DNA of 64,000 bases from Tenodera sinensis (Eukaryota > Arthropoda > Insecta > Mantodea > Mantidae), in assembly GCA_030765045.1 (NCBI GenBank), contig CM060962.1, positions 169,817,259 through 169,881,258 on the forward strand, given 5' to 3'. A program made the translations under genes and the position numbers. This document shows positions 46,936 through 57,303 of the stretch, piece after piece. Numbering within the stretch: position 1 is the first letter of the stretch; every line of letters starts with the position of its first letter. Under the pieces are notes generated by a model that saw only the letters and a list, made by a program, of their open reading frames with translations, did not search any database and was not told the origin of the DNA.

Positions 46936-47253
46936 TAAATAAAAACTCGATTATACAGATAAGTGACATAGAAAGCAAACATTCAGTTGCAGTAATTATT
47001 ATCAAGCAGCCACTTGATAAGCGGAAGATCCGTGCTTCAAATCCCGGCTATGACATTGAATTTTTCAGTCCTGATTCTACCTCTTAATTCAGTTACAGTT
47101 TCATAAAGAAGAACGATAGAAGGAAACTTTACAAAGGGTATGCGACTGAGATCAGCACAAATGATATGTTGTACTGACTCTGAACTAAGCCATTATATAA
47201 ATACAAAACAACTGTCCAAATTCATATCATGTTTTATAAGTATCCTCTTCTCC
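46936..47253. other. Unassigned, possible tRNA-like scrap
   Basis: Near 47025-47045, GTGCTTCAAATCCCGGC resembles a tRNA B box, and the 40 bases before it could be a decayed A-box region. Too short to name. Confidence 0.3.
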
Positions 47254-47257
47254 TTTT

Positions 47258-47299
<42 letters not shown>

Positions 47300-47453
47300 T
47301 TAACGACACTATCAATTACCAGGATCATACCAGCTTCACCGGTGCGCCGGAATTTCATCCCGCAAGATTTATTTTACATGCTAGTAGATAAATCTATTGA
47401 TATGTCGCTTTTAAGCGCGCTTAAAACTCGGTATGGGCTGGGTTTGAATCCCT
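47254..47453 (-). mobile_element. SINE S1 copy with long poly(A) tail
   Basis: Minus strand. B-box half of the head GGATTCAAACCC (about 47452), then the S1 body 'GTTTTAAGCGCGCTTAAAAG', 'TCCGGCGCACCGG', 'GATAGTGTCGTTAAC', ending in a poly(A) of about 40 (poly-T at 47254-47298 on the plus strand). The head is truncated. The longest S1 tail here; other S1 copies have AACAACAAAAT. Confidence 0.85.
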
Positions 47454-47526
47454 AAGCTTGGTATCTCAACTCGAAATTAAAAACAATATTGAGGAATGTA
47501 AAAGTAAATCCGGAATATAAAAATGT

Positions 47527-48112
47527 TGTGATGCTGGGCGCGGCGCAAAATAAAGCACTGTCGGGCCGTGCTACTTCGCACCACATGCTGGGCCGGCGAG
47601 CGGGTGAAGGCATTCAAGTTCAGGCTGACTCGCGCAACTGTGTGTGTACGCGACTAACAATGGAAGCGGCTACACAAAAGGGGCTTTCTTGAGAACTTTC
47701 GAGAAAGATCTATGTGATCGCCGGCGTGTACGTAGAAGTCGGGAAAGATTCTGTGACGTCATAAGAAGGCCAGAAACCAGTAGTTAGAGTTAAGGACATG
47801 AGTCGGTTAGTATATCAGTGAGTGTGAGACAGCTGTGTGTGTCTGTGGTACGTCACGTGCGTCATAAAGAAGATCCAACGAGCGTCGAGTGATTCTAACA
47901 CCGTAGTTAGTGAATGAGAGACAGAGAAAGTGAAGAAAGACAATGAAAGGACTGAGCAAGGTTTCGAGAAATAAGGGTTATGAGTTGTGATAGCACGAAA
48001 GACTGTAAACACTGTTGATGACAAGAACAAAACTGTGTATTTGTGATACAAGTTTAGAGGACAATGAAATGATAGAAATGTAATTGGACTGGATTTTTGT
48101 GATTTTGTCACT
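47527..48112 (+). mobile_element. LTR-like repeat, copy C (probable solo LTR)
   Basis: Starts TGTGATGCTGGGCGCGG and ends GTCACT. It aligns with A and B throughout. TTCGAGAA (47698-47705) is preceded by TTCTTGAG, and the perfect CRE TGACGTCA is at 47754-47761. The following ATAAGAAGG is a weak TATA site. Flanks ATGT and ATAT match at 3 of 4. It lies 460 bp upstream of the Jockey-type ORF1 but belongs to a different class of element. Confidence 0.75.
47687..47770 (+). promoter_or_regulatory. LTR C promoter: HSE-like array and CRE
   Basis: TTCTTGAGAAC next to TTTCGAGAAAG (47687-47706) gives several TTC/GAA half-sites, with one exact TTCnnGAA. TGACGTCA follows at 47754-47761. No strong TATA. Motif-based only. 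Confidence 0.45.
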
Positions 48113-48576
48113 ATATGTTTAGGTTAGGAATATTGTGAAAAATTTATTCTAGTGAGGTTATATAAAAAATGTTAATTTATTTACTAGTCAATCTGCAAGA
48201 GTTGAATGTCTTATGCATTTGAAGCTATGTATATAAAAATTTCTATTGAAATTACCAGAAAACTCCATGCATTTGTGGAAGGGGGCTGAATTGCTTAGTG
48301 AGCTTGAACCCCATCCGTACATCATTTATATCGGTGTATATTTTAATAAATGTACTAATCATATTTTTAACAAGACGGCGGAAGAGTTTAATGAAGGCTA
48401 TGGCCGTGTTTGTTGGTGCGACAAGATAAGTTGTTTGTGAACGCTCATATTATGCTGGATTGTACTGTAAGTTGTAAATTGTTACGTTATTTATAACTGA
48501 AAGTGTTAGTAATAATTTGCATTAGGACTTAATTGTGCTAAAAGCATTTATTGCTGCGCTCAGCTCATGATTTATC
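48113..48576. other. Possible 5' leader of the Jockey-type element
   Basis: AT-rich; lies between LTR C and the ORF1 ATG. How much belongs to the retroelement cannot be told. Confidence 0.35.
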
Positions 48577-50500
48577 ATGAACGAAACAAACGACAAACAT
48601 GGGAGTAACAGTGCAGCTAAAGGATTACGCACGGACAGTAGTGCCAACATGTCTGCATTTTCCACTCCAAATCCTTTTCATACACCGAGTAATCTAACTC
48701 GGAATGAGTGCAACAAAGGTGTGAATCAGGACGATAACAGAAATGATAACCCCCAAGTTAAAGTTGTCAATCCACCTCCTATTTACATATACAGTCTGTT
48801 CATAAAATGAGTAACTATTTCCTTGAAAACGATATACTTCGTACTTCATAGTTTTTCTGTATAATAAGGCACACTTTACACTGTTCTCCTTCTGCTACTT
48901 CTCACTGGTTCCTTTCAAAGTGTCCTCCATTCATGTCTCTGCGCACTTCCCATTGTGCACGGTTGCAAGAAATGCATTTCACAGATATTCTGGTGTGATT
49001 AGGGTCACAGATTCACGAATTCTAGCTATCAGCCACCGATGTTAGCCACCTTTCCTGTGCAGAATTTTGATTTGTCAAATCCCCATACAACAAAGCCTAA
49101 TGGAGTAAGGTTCGGGGATCGTGCTGTCCATTGTCTACAGCGTCCTCGTCCTATCCACTGCTTGGGAAACACTTCATTCAAGTAGTCCCTGACCATTATT
49201 GCATAGTAGCATGGGGTACCATTATGTTGGTAAACGACAGTGCGTAAGTTACCAACCTGTTCGAATTGTGGTTGTAGAAATTCCGTAAGCATATCCAAGT
49301 AACAGGCATCATTAACGGCATTTTCTCTAAAAAAGAATGGTCCATAGATCTTTGACTACGTGGTTCCCAACCGCACATTGGTCTTTGGACTGTCTCTTAT
49401 ATGCTCAATGAAATCAGTTGGAGGTTTACCGGTCCAAATGCGATAGTTAGGCCCGTTGACGTGTCCAGTTATATGGAATGTTGCCTCATTACTGAACAAC
49501 ACGCGTAACATTAAATCATCAGTCTCCAATAATCCAACAAATCTATGCACATCGCCATGCGTTCCGCTAAGTCCTCGTCATGAAGTTGGCATAACCTTGC
49601 ACTATGAACACTGGTGATTTCGGTTTTTGCAATGGGCGGGAAAGACGTCCTACAGATTTAGGGCTCCGTTCAATTGACTCCCGTATTGTGTCAATGTCAG
49701 CTGCGCTTGTGAAAGGTCGACCTTGTCGAGACTCGTCAGGAACAGTGCTTGTTCTTTGAAACTTATTTAACAGTTTCCTATGGTTTTATTCTTTGGTCCA
49801 TCTTTTTTCAATTTCCATTGAAACCGTCGACGCAGCACATTGCACGGAACGTCCTGTAGACACCATATAACAACGGCAATACATTCAGCAGTAACCAATG
49901 TACTGCTCAGTGATCAAACTATAACAAAAATATTCGTAAGCTACCTCAAACATGAAATAGTTACTTATTTTGTGGGCACCTGTATCACATCACCAAGATG
50001 AACACTATTTTGCGGTAATTTAACAACCAAATTGTGGGCAATTTTAAGCACACTACTGTTCCAACTCAGAAAGTGGAATCTTGTTTTGACACAGTAGGTT
50101 ATAAGGAGGCCATTTACTGTTTTGAAACAAAGCTGAGTGCCACACTTGCCAGATGACACAGGAGTGTGTAGTTTTACATCATACAATTGTAATGAATAAA
50201 CTAAAACCATTAGGTTACTCAGCTATGAGGATGGTCCCCCTTTACCACCCAGTTACAGAGAATCCATTGCCATTATTGTTGTACACCTCAAACCAAGAAC
50301 GAATAATGAGATAATCTATGAATTAACCAGATTGTACCATGCAGTCGTAAAAGTAGAACCTCCAGAACCAAAGTACCATGTGGCCCTTTGCTACAATTGC
50401 AAAGAATACTAAAAATTACGGACATAAAGAAGCTGTTGGCAGCAATAATCAGTGCCTTGTATGCAATCAATATGTTGTGCTCAAAATACAGTTTGCAAAG
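48577..50500 (+). pseudogene. Jockey-type LINE ORF1 (gag-like), split by mariner
   Basis: The ATG at 48577 opens 'MNETNDKHGSNSAAKGLR', and a Ser/Asn-rich leader runs to 'VKVVNPPPIYI', the P-P-P-I-Y/F motif that begins the gag-like core. A mariner element then interrupts (48788-49985). Beyond it, with frameshifts, come 'AECHTCQMTQECVVLHHT', 'LKPLGYSAMRMVPLYHPVT' and 'NPLPLLL'. 'RTNNEIIYELTRLYHAVVKV' and 'EPPEP' follow, then the zinc-knuckle region CYNC, GHKE, C-x2-C (about 50120-50480). This is the PRE_C2HC-type ORF1 of Jockey/BS-like LINEs. ORF2 does not follow, so the 3' part is deleted. Stops and frameshifts show it is dead. Confidence 0.8.
48788..49985 (-). mobile_element. mariner-type element, both ends present, transposase decayed
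   Basis: About 1.2 kb bounded by TA and inverted termini. The left reads ACAGTCTGTTCATAAAATGA then GTAACTATTTC. The right, reversed, reads ACAGGTGCCCACAAAATAAG then TAACTATTTC. Minus-strand transposase blocks: 'FSNEATFHITGHVN' (N at 49488-49490), 'VVYQHNGTP' (N at 49221-49223), 'DYLNEVFPKQWIGRG', and 'ARSPNLTPLGFVVWGF' (N at 49110-49112). All three catalytic Asp positions are Asn. The N-terminal region (about 49560-49890) is frameshifted but matches 'RSPKSVGRLSRPL'-like sequence. Inserted into the Jockey-type ORF1. Confidence 0.85.
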
Positions 50501-51747
50501 ACATTATGAACTACACATATGGTGAGGTTAAATTTTGAGGAAACTGCCAAATTTTATTATTAATTATTGTCTATGCGTTGTTATTCCACTTATTTGAATA
50601 ATCTAAGTAAATATTATTTCACTTTTAATTCCAAAAAGCTAAGAATTTCTACTTCAAGTATAACAGGATTTGAAAGGTACCGTGTTTTACATTTTCTATT
50701 GATATAATATTTGCTACAAGTTCATATAGAAACTGTTTTTATTAATAGCGTGTAGTTCTGCTATTAATTTATTTCAACATTCGATTCGACCTTTTTACGT
50801 GTAGAATTGAAAAGTGGTAAAATGCGTTTCTCTTTAAGAGTTGCGTAAATGATTGTTCTTCACAGGACTGCTAACCTAAAGGGTATGGTAGGTTTAATAA
50901 TCTCTGTATGGTGAGATCAGAAAGTTGTTACAGTATTTGCTTGTTCTAGTTAATTTGAAAAGCTGCGTAAACGGATAAGAAATTTTCTATTTAAGGCTGA
51001 CACACCAATAGGGATTGTGTTCTCTTCGTATATCAAGCCTATATCCGTACTATGCATTCTTCAAGGCAATGCAGAAAGAAAACGCTTCATAACGTATACG
51101 TACGTAAATAAGGCTTTACCTGTGGAGGGCGCCAAGCCGCATGTTACGTCATTCGATCTGCGGGAAACTTCTTTGTTGCTTTGCCCAATTTTGCCCTGAA
51201 CTGCGTATAACCTTGACACCATTGAATTAAGCATATGATTGCAATATGTCCCTTAGAAGCAAACTTAGCTTCAATTATCGGAGCGTTCGACTATATAACT
51301 GGCAAGTTACGAGTATAAGAGATTGTTTTGACAGGTTTTGTTCAGACCCCTTTCTGTAAACGTTAAACTCACACGTGCCATGGTTCTCCTAAATACTGAC
51401 GCAGTTTACGATTCTCTTTGAACCTCAGACAGGTAAGGCTCGTAAAAATGACGACGCTGTATTTTATTTTCGTTCGTTGATACGGTTTGTTTGGGCATAA
51501 ATATTCGATGCTTTGAATACCTTCCTAATGACGTCATTGCTATGATTTAGTGTGTTCGCAGCGATTGAAGAATATATATTTATCTGACTTCTGCACGTCC
51601 TGTCGTAAATATGATGGAAGTTTACATATAGTGTAGCTTGCTCCATGGAGAGTCAAGGTTATTTTATTCCACTGTTTCATGCTGTTTTGTCCTTATATTT
51701 GGCATAATAGTTAATCAGTTATTGCTGTATAAATGGTTGTCTAAGAA
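50501..51747. other. No gene seen
   Basis: AT-rich unassigned sequence. 51080-51210 is GC-richer, with a 60-codon frame of no known domain. Confidence 0.45.
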
Positions 51748-52140
51748 TAGAGACAAGGTTAAAGTTCTACAAAACAATGGTGGTACCTACCCTACTCTAT
51801 GGAACTGAGACATGGGCTCTCACGAAGGAAATAAATAGCCAAATACAAAGTGCAGAGCTGAACTTTTTAAGGAAAACAAAGGGATGTACTAGGTTAGATA
51901 AAATAAAAAACAAAGACATAGAAGAACTTAATATAGACTCAATAAGTAGCAAAATTGAAACATATTGAAAGGAATGGACGCAATATATGCAAAGAGTGTC
52001 CGAAACAAGGCTGCCTAAAATTACATTCCAGTATCAACCAAAAGGGAAGAGAGATGTCGGTAGACCCAAAAAGAGGTGGAAAGAGCAATCATTGTGAGAC
52101 TGAACGGGCTCTCTGGCCACGCCGTGAAGTGAACAAGATA
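51748..52140 (+). pseudogene. LINE ORF2 C-terminal fragment
   Basis: Reads 'TRLKFYKTMVVPTLLYGTE' and 'TWALTKE', then 'AELNFLRKTKGCTRLDKIKN', 'DIEELNIDSISSKIE', a stop, 'QRVSETRLPKI' and 'GRPKKRWKEQ'. These are the standard closing motifs of the LINE family seen at 5735-6490 (LKFYK-x-VP-LxYGxETW). It is 5'-truncated, with a stop near 51966 and a frameshift. Better preserved than the 6.1-kb copy. Confidence 0.8.
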
Positions 52141-52306
52141 AATGGTTGTTTTAGCAACGTTTTCATTTATTTGACTTAATTAGCGACTCGCATTCTGGAT
52201 AAAATTATTGCGTTTTCATCAACAATCGTTCTTCATTTTCACTATATAATAAATAATTATACTAAGTTATCCTACAAAACATAATATGTCTAAGCGTTTA
52301 AAATAG
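52141..52306. other. Short unassigned interval
   Basis: AT-rich; may hold the 3' end of the LINE. Confidence 0.4.
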
Positions 52307-52345
52307 CCACGACCGCCGCCGCTGCCACCGCCACCACCACCACCA

Positions 52346-52383
<38 letters not shown>

Positions 52384-52474
52384 GCCGCCGCCGCCACCAC
52401 CACCACCACCACCGCCACCGCCGCCACCGACACCGCCACCGCCACCACCGCCACCGCCGCCGCCACCACCACCA
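52307..52474. repeat. (CCACCG)n-type GC-rich simple repeat
   Basis: CCG and CCA triplets over about 168 bp, the most GC-rich tract of the window. It is G-rich on the minus strand. Minus-strand frame gives poly-Val/Ala, not a gene. Confidence 0.95.
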
Positions 52475-52968
52475 CTAGTGGTGTGAACTTAGGGGAAATG
52501 CATTTTAGGATTTTTAAATATTGCTTTCACATCTTATTGTCTGTACAATATGGTAATGAAAATTACGAGCATTTGTCTTTCATGTGTACTCAATGTAATA
52601 TTACCCACGTAGAGTTAATTTTAACCAATTTCAACCAAGCCATGTGCCGAAAAATGTTCCAGTAGCTTCGCTATATGTAAATCATAGACCATAAACGCTT
52701 ATATAAATTTGAATTGAAAATCATTGTCCGTAAAATGTATGTTGGCTGCTGTTTTAACACCAAAAACCTTTTCCAACACGCCTGTCGTGTCATAATTTGG
52801 GTCTTGACAAAAGAGTACCGCACTCGTCCCTTCTGTTACTGATATCCCAGGCACACACTAATTAGAATAAAATAGTTCTGTCCAAAGCTTGAATTTTATT
52901 ATTACAAACTGTAAATGTGTAACGCTTCATTTCAAGTTACAAATAAATAGATCTCTCGTGAAAGATAT
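52475..52968. other. No gene seen
   Basis: AT-rich unassigned. Confidence 0.45.
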
Positions 52969-53143
52969 CACCGAGAGGAATTGCTTAGGCGGTAACATCT
53001 GTGGCCCACATTCGGGAGGTTGTGGGATCGATTTTCGGGGCCAACCTTCCTGACCTTGGCTTTTTCTGGGGGTTTTCCCAGGTCACTCAGGCGACTGATG
53101 AGAAGGATACTAAGTTAGCACCTCCCGTTTCGCTTCCATTCAT

Positions 53144-53206
<63 letters not shown>

Positions 53207-53556
53207 GGTCTTTCCAGGTTATAAGAGAGAGCGGATTCATCGTCGGGCTGCGCTACGGTGGTGCTTGTGCTCTAGAAATATGGTGCTCGGCTGAGGGGGG
53301 CGCTGTTGTTGGCCGGCCGTCATCCCATGGGATGGATTGTTAGCCGGAACTGGTTCGTGTTGGACTCTCTGTGGCGACTGTGGTACTCTGCCGGGTTGAA
53401 GAGCTTGTCTGAACCTTTTAGGGACCCACCGTGTTTGTAGTTCCGCCTGTGATGAGTTCTGGCCGCCTGTAGGATACTTTCATCTCATCCTTACTCCCGG
53501 GGTCTGACGCACAATAAACCATCGACTGAAGTGCCGAAATCTCTACCGTAACGGAC
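52969..53556 (+). mobile_element. SINE S2, two-module copy with (CT)n linker
   Basis: Head CACCGAGAGGAATTGCTTAG with a decayed A box and B-box GGGATCGATTTTC. First body 'CTTCCTGACCTTGG' and GGGGGTTTTCCCAGGTCACT; a pure (CT)n linker at 53149-53203; second body 'TTTCCAGGTTATAAGAGAGAG' to 'CTCTGTGGCGACTG' and 'CATCGACTGAAGTG'. It aligns with 28648-29182 over both modules. Confidence 0.8.
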
Positions 53557-54424
53557 AAAGCTCTGTGTTCCTTCATTAAACGCTATTAATGATTGTACAG
53601 TTCAGTAAATGTGACAGAACCTTTCAGCTTTCACTTTTCAGAAAAAGCCCACCTCTTTTTCTTTAAGGTATCATAGACGCAACATACGTTTACTTAGTAA
53701 CTACAATTTATTACACACAAACATATTAACTTGGCTCAAAATCTCATAAATGTGCAAATAATTAACATAAAACGTATTCTGTAACTGGTATACCGAAAGA
53801 ATCCACATTAATGAATGTCACAAAGTAATTGCAGAGTTAAAAAAAATTCTTAGTGTTTCACGTTGGTATCTCCACCTATAAAGAGAATTTAGCTACATGC
53901 TTAAGGTGCTTTGTTTCCAACCATTGCCGTCATGCACTACCCTTGGTAAAATGTACCCCACTGCTGCACTGCAACGTCACTTCTATTTTTGTATATAAAA
54001 GCACCTCACCTGCTACTTCCTTAAAAATTCCAGAAATTAAGCTTGCATTTTTATTCCCTTTGCCTATATTCCATATTCCTCTCGTTCGTTTCTTTAAGGT
54101 TTTATACTTCCTGCTCGCTATACTCTCGAAAGCTTAAATCATATTTCTTTTACTAGAGAGAATTTCATTCCCGACTTCTTTTGAATACATGGTATGTGCT
54201 CGAATTTCTCTCCTGTATGCACACGTTAGTTTATATAAATTTTCTTCAAGACAGTTTTATTCCCTTACATTAGAATATTTCTTGAAATTTCCCTACTAGA
54301 ATTGTTTCGCACTTCTGAATGGAGCACCCAGATTCACACATTACATTCTATAAGCACTCTTCTTCGCGTTCAAGCGATAATTTGATGGGAACTGTTCTGA
54401 ATTTACATTGCTCTAGTAGAATAT
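53557..54424. other. No gene seen
   Basis: Unassigned; the 94-codon plus frame at 53853-54137 shows no known domain. Confidence 0.45.
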
Positions 54425-55600
54425 ACAGGGTGTTTCTATATTAATGGCAAATATTTTAGGGACACCCCCGCAACTTGAGACAGTAAAGCTTCCAAACAGT
54501 AGCCTCCATTTCATGCTATCACATACTCTGTTGCAAACTACTGAGTATTTCGTATTTCATCAAATTCAGAGTTGCTGTGGTTTCTTACAGTGGCAATAAC
54601 CGGTATACAAGCCGCATAAGCTAGGGACTTTAAATAATTTCAGAAAAAAATCAATTAGGTTAAAACCAGGAGATCGAGAAGGCCATGCAACAAATCCCCC
54701 TCGACCATTCCATTTATCCAAAAATTAATAATTCCAGAAACGACAACTATCCACCTGAACTGAGCTAGTACACCATGTTGCAAAAACCATTTAGTTGGAT
54801 GAAGTCCAGAGGAACATAATGAATTAGGTCAATGTGTTCCACCTGAGTTGCTTGCCAGTGAGTAGCTGCGTACTCACTGTCTCGCGTGAGTAAGCCTGCA
54901 ACACGCAGCACAGCTTTCCTGTAGGGTAAGCTGCCGTCACGGTGCGGAGACTTGCAACGGGGAATGATTGGGGTTATCACCTTTACCCAGTGACGTATTG
55001 GATAACATCATTCGCCTACCTCCCACTACAGCCGTGCTCCGCGCAACGCTCTTGCATACTCTCGTGTACTCATACTCAAACTCGGAGATTTGGAACAGCC
55101 TGAATTAGATAATGAAGTACATTTCTGATAAAGAGACACGTCCCTGCATTCAGGTATGGAGGAAAGAAATAGGGACCAATAAGGAAGGTCTTGAATGATT
55201 CAACCCCAAACTTTTACTCAGAATCTGCCTGTCCTGCCATACTTCATGGTGGTCTTCATAGGCCCAGTTGTATTATGAACATTGAAGATACCGTCGGAAG
55301 TAAACCCCACCTCATCCATGATGCTAAGAAATACGTGAACGTAGCACAAATCTGTAACATGTGATGTTAGAAAATATTTCCTGGCTCAAAGTTCATCACA
55401 GTTAATCGTTGACCGAGAAAGATGATACGGTTACAGAACATTTTCCTGAAAATTTCTCCAAATAATCGTGTGCCTAACGCATCCTCTTACTGCAGTTCGT
55501 CTTGGGCTACCTGTTTGGTTTCCCTCCACATCACGATCTTGTTCACGGTAAGTGCTTCGTAACTCTTTTAGTCTTCGAGACGGGATTTGAGTAATTTTCC
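54425..55600 (-). pseudogene. mariner-type transposase, decayed, with internal oddity
   Basis: The left end carries a terminal-style ACAGGGTGTTTCTATATTAA (about 54428). Minus-strand blocks in order: a helix-turn-helix remnant ('YHLSR', about 55430); 'IMDEVGFTSDGIFNVHNT' (about 55315-55265, first catalytic Asp kept); 'LPYWSLFLSSIPE' (the GPYFLP-type block); 'HYVPLDFIQLNGF' (about 54820); 'DKWNGRGGFVAWPSRSPGFN' (about 54710-54660, third Asp lost). Between about 54840 and 55080 lies 240 bp of GC-richer sequence that does not fit the family, a likely insertion or replacement. Confidence 0.7.
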
Positions 55601-55669
55601 CACGTTATGTTTCTGTTGAATGTGATATATGTATGAGAATTATTTTCTTATTAACTCTGTAATTAATTT

Positions 55670-56505
55670 TTAGTTTCTCTACTAGGTACGTATAGTAAGT
55701 AGAGGAAGTACTGTATTCTACCCAGAAGTTTGATGTCGAAGTTTCAGCGGAAGCATTGTATGCTTTAGGGCCCCTTGAATCCAAAAAATAAAAAAAAAGA
55801 ACTTTTAGAAAAAGGTTCGTGTGTGTGTCAGTCCAAAATGAAAAATATTTTACAAAAACAAATTTGGTATTTAAGCTTAATATACTTCCAGGATGCGATA
55901 CAAAGAATTTGAAGAAAATGTCTCCACCCTAAACTACCTTTTAAATGGAATTTTTTTTTTTAAATTTAACTTTCTCAAAAATGGGTAGGTAACAATTTTT
56001 ATTAAAATTTCATATGTGTAAGATATTTTTTATGGCAAATGAATTGTATATTTTGAATTTTCTGGCTATAGCCCATGTAGTTCTGTTTACTCTTGATGAC
56101 TTTTGTATAACTGGTAAACGGTAAGAGAATGACCAAATCTTACTATATAAAAATATAGATGTCGTTAAAACACAATTTATGTTCAAATACATTTTTTGTA
56201 CAGTGAACCATTTCGGAAATATATCTTGTTATATGTGTGAGATTTGGAATACTTAAACTTTCCGCAAATGGAAGATCGTTATTCATTTTTATATCTTAAT
56301 TACGCAAAGAGGGAGGAATTCCAAGGCTTTAAAATATTTTACTATCATTCGAGGTCTACTGTATTCCCATATCCCCCTTGTACCTACAAGGAAATAAGGT
56401 AGTTCCTGCAAATGTTCATCTCAACTAACACGAGGAAGACAGAAGAATAAAAGTTTGTAAGGATGGTTAGTACAAGAGTAGAGAAAGTCATGTGAGTACA
56501 ACCCA
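55670..56505 (+). mobile_element. R1 repeat, near full length
   Basis: Starts GTTTCTCTACTAGGTACG and ends AAGAGTAGAGAAAGTCATG. It aligns with 24635-25545 throughout: 'GGAAGTACTGTATTCTACCC', 'TACTATATAAAAATATAGA' and 'ACACGAGGAAGACA'. Confidence 0.7.
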
Positions 56506-56604
56506 GTCAGGATCCAAAAATGTTTAGTTGCAGATGGTATTCACACTTGGTAAAAATGAGAAAAGGAATCTTATTTGTTTAATTTACATGAACTTCCCTA
56601 TCTA
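56506..56604. other. Spacer between opposed R1 copies
   Basis: About 100 bp, unassigned. The two R1 copies point toward each other with their 3' ends. Confidence 0.4.
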
Positions 56605-57155
56605 TTGCTCTACTAACTATTCTTACAGAATCGTATTCTTCTATCTACTTCTTGTTAATCGAGAAAAACTTTCATTTCACATTTCCTTGTAGGTAAATCA
56701 ATCTGTGGTAGAATAAAGTGATTGTGAGATAATGAAAAGATCCAACGCATATGCGATGGCTTTAAAACGTAATGCTCTTTACAGTACCAAGAAAGAATCC
56801 CCTGAAAGAACATAAGTGTTTGGAAATTCAAACCAGTAATAAATAATAACTCGAAGGTTGTTAATACCGCATTAGGTTCATGTGGTATTAACTGTGCTTC
56901 ACCATGATCTATATTTTTTGTGTAATAAGAGTTTTTCTTTCTTTTACGGTTTATCAGTTAAATAAAGTTATTCAGAATGAAGGGTAGTTTGGGATGGGAG
57001 GGTTTTATTCGAAGTCTTAGCATTAATTCCATCGAAGGCGCTAAACAAAGTTTGTTACTTAAACGCTTTTCGTTTCCACGTTTTTACCGCGTAATATTAT
57101 GTTTTTCAGACACACACACACACACATACGCACACATACACACACATACACGTTA
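56605..57155 (-). mobile_element. R1 repeat, truncated, inverted
   Basis: CTCTACTAACTATTCTTACAG then 'TTCTTGTTAATCGAGAAAAA', 'TTTCCTTGTAGGTA', 'AAGTGATTGTGAG'. It ends in a CA-rich tract (57113-57152), which matches the GT-rich site of the 24.6-kb copy. The distal quarter is missing. Confidence 0.65.
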
Positions 57156-57280
57156 GTGACCGAGGAAGGTAGCCTGCAGCAGTTGTCAATCAACCCTTCA
57201 CATTGATGAAATACACATACAGCTTGTAGTTAGTTTCACAACTCTGGGTGTACAAAAACAGGGAAATTTCCCCAGGTATG

Positions 57281-57303
57281 TTTTTTTTTTTTTTTTTTTT
57301 TTT
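57281..57303. repeat. Poly(T) run
   Basis: 23 T, next to GGGAAATTTCCC at 57261-57272. It may be the tail of a minus-strand retroposon to its right, but the sequence there is not recognised. Confidence 0.9.

Noticed and set aside
52290..52475. Val/Ala-rich 61-codon minus ORF
   Set aside because: Translation of the CCACCG simple repeat.
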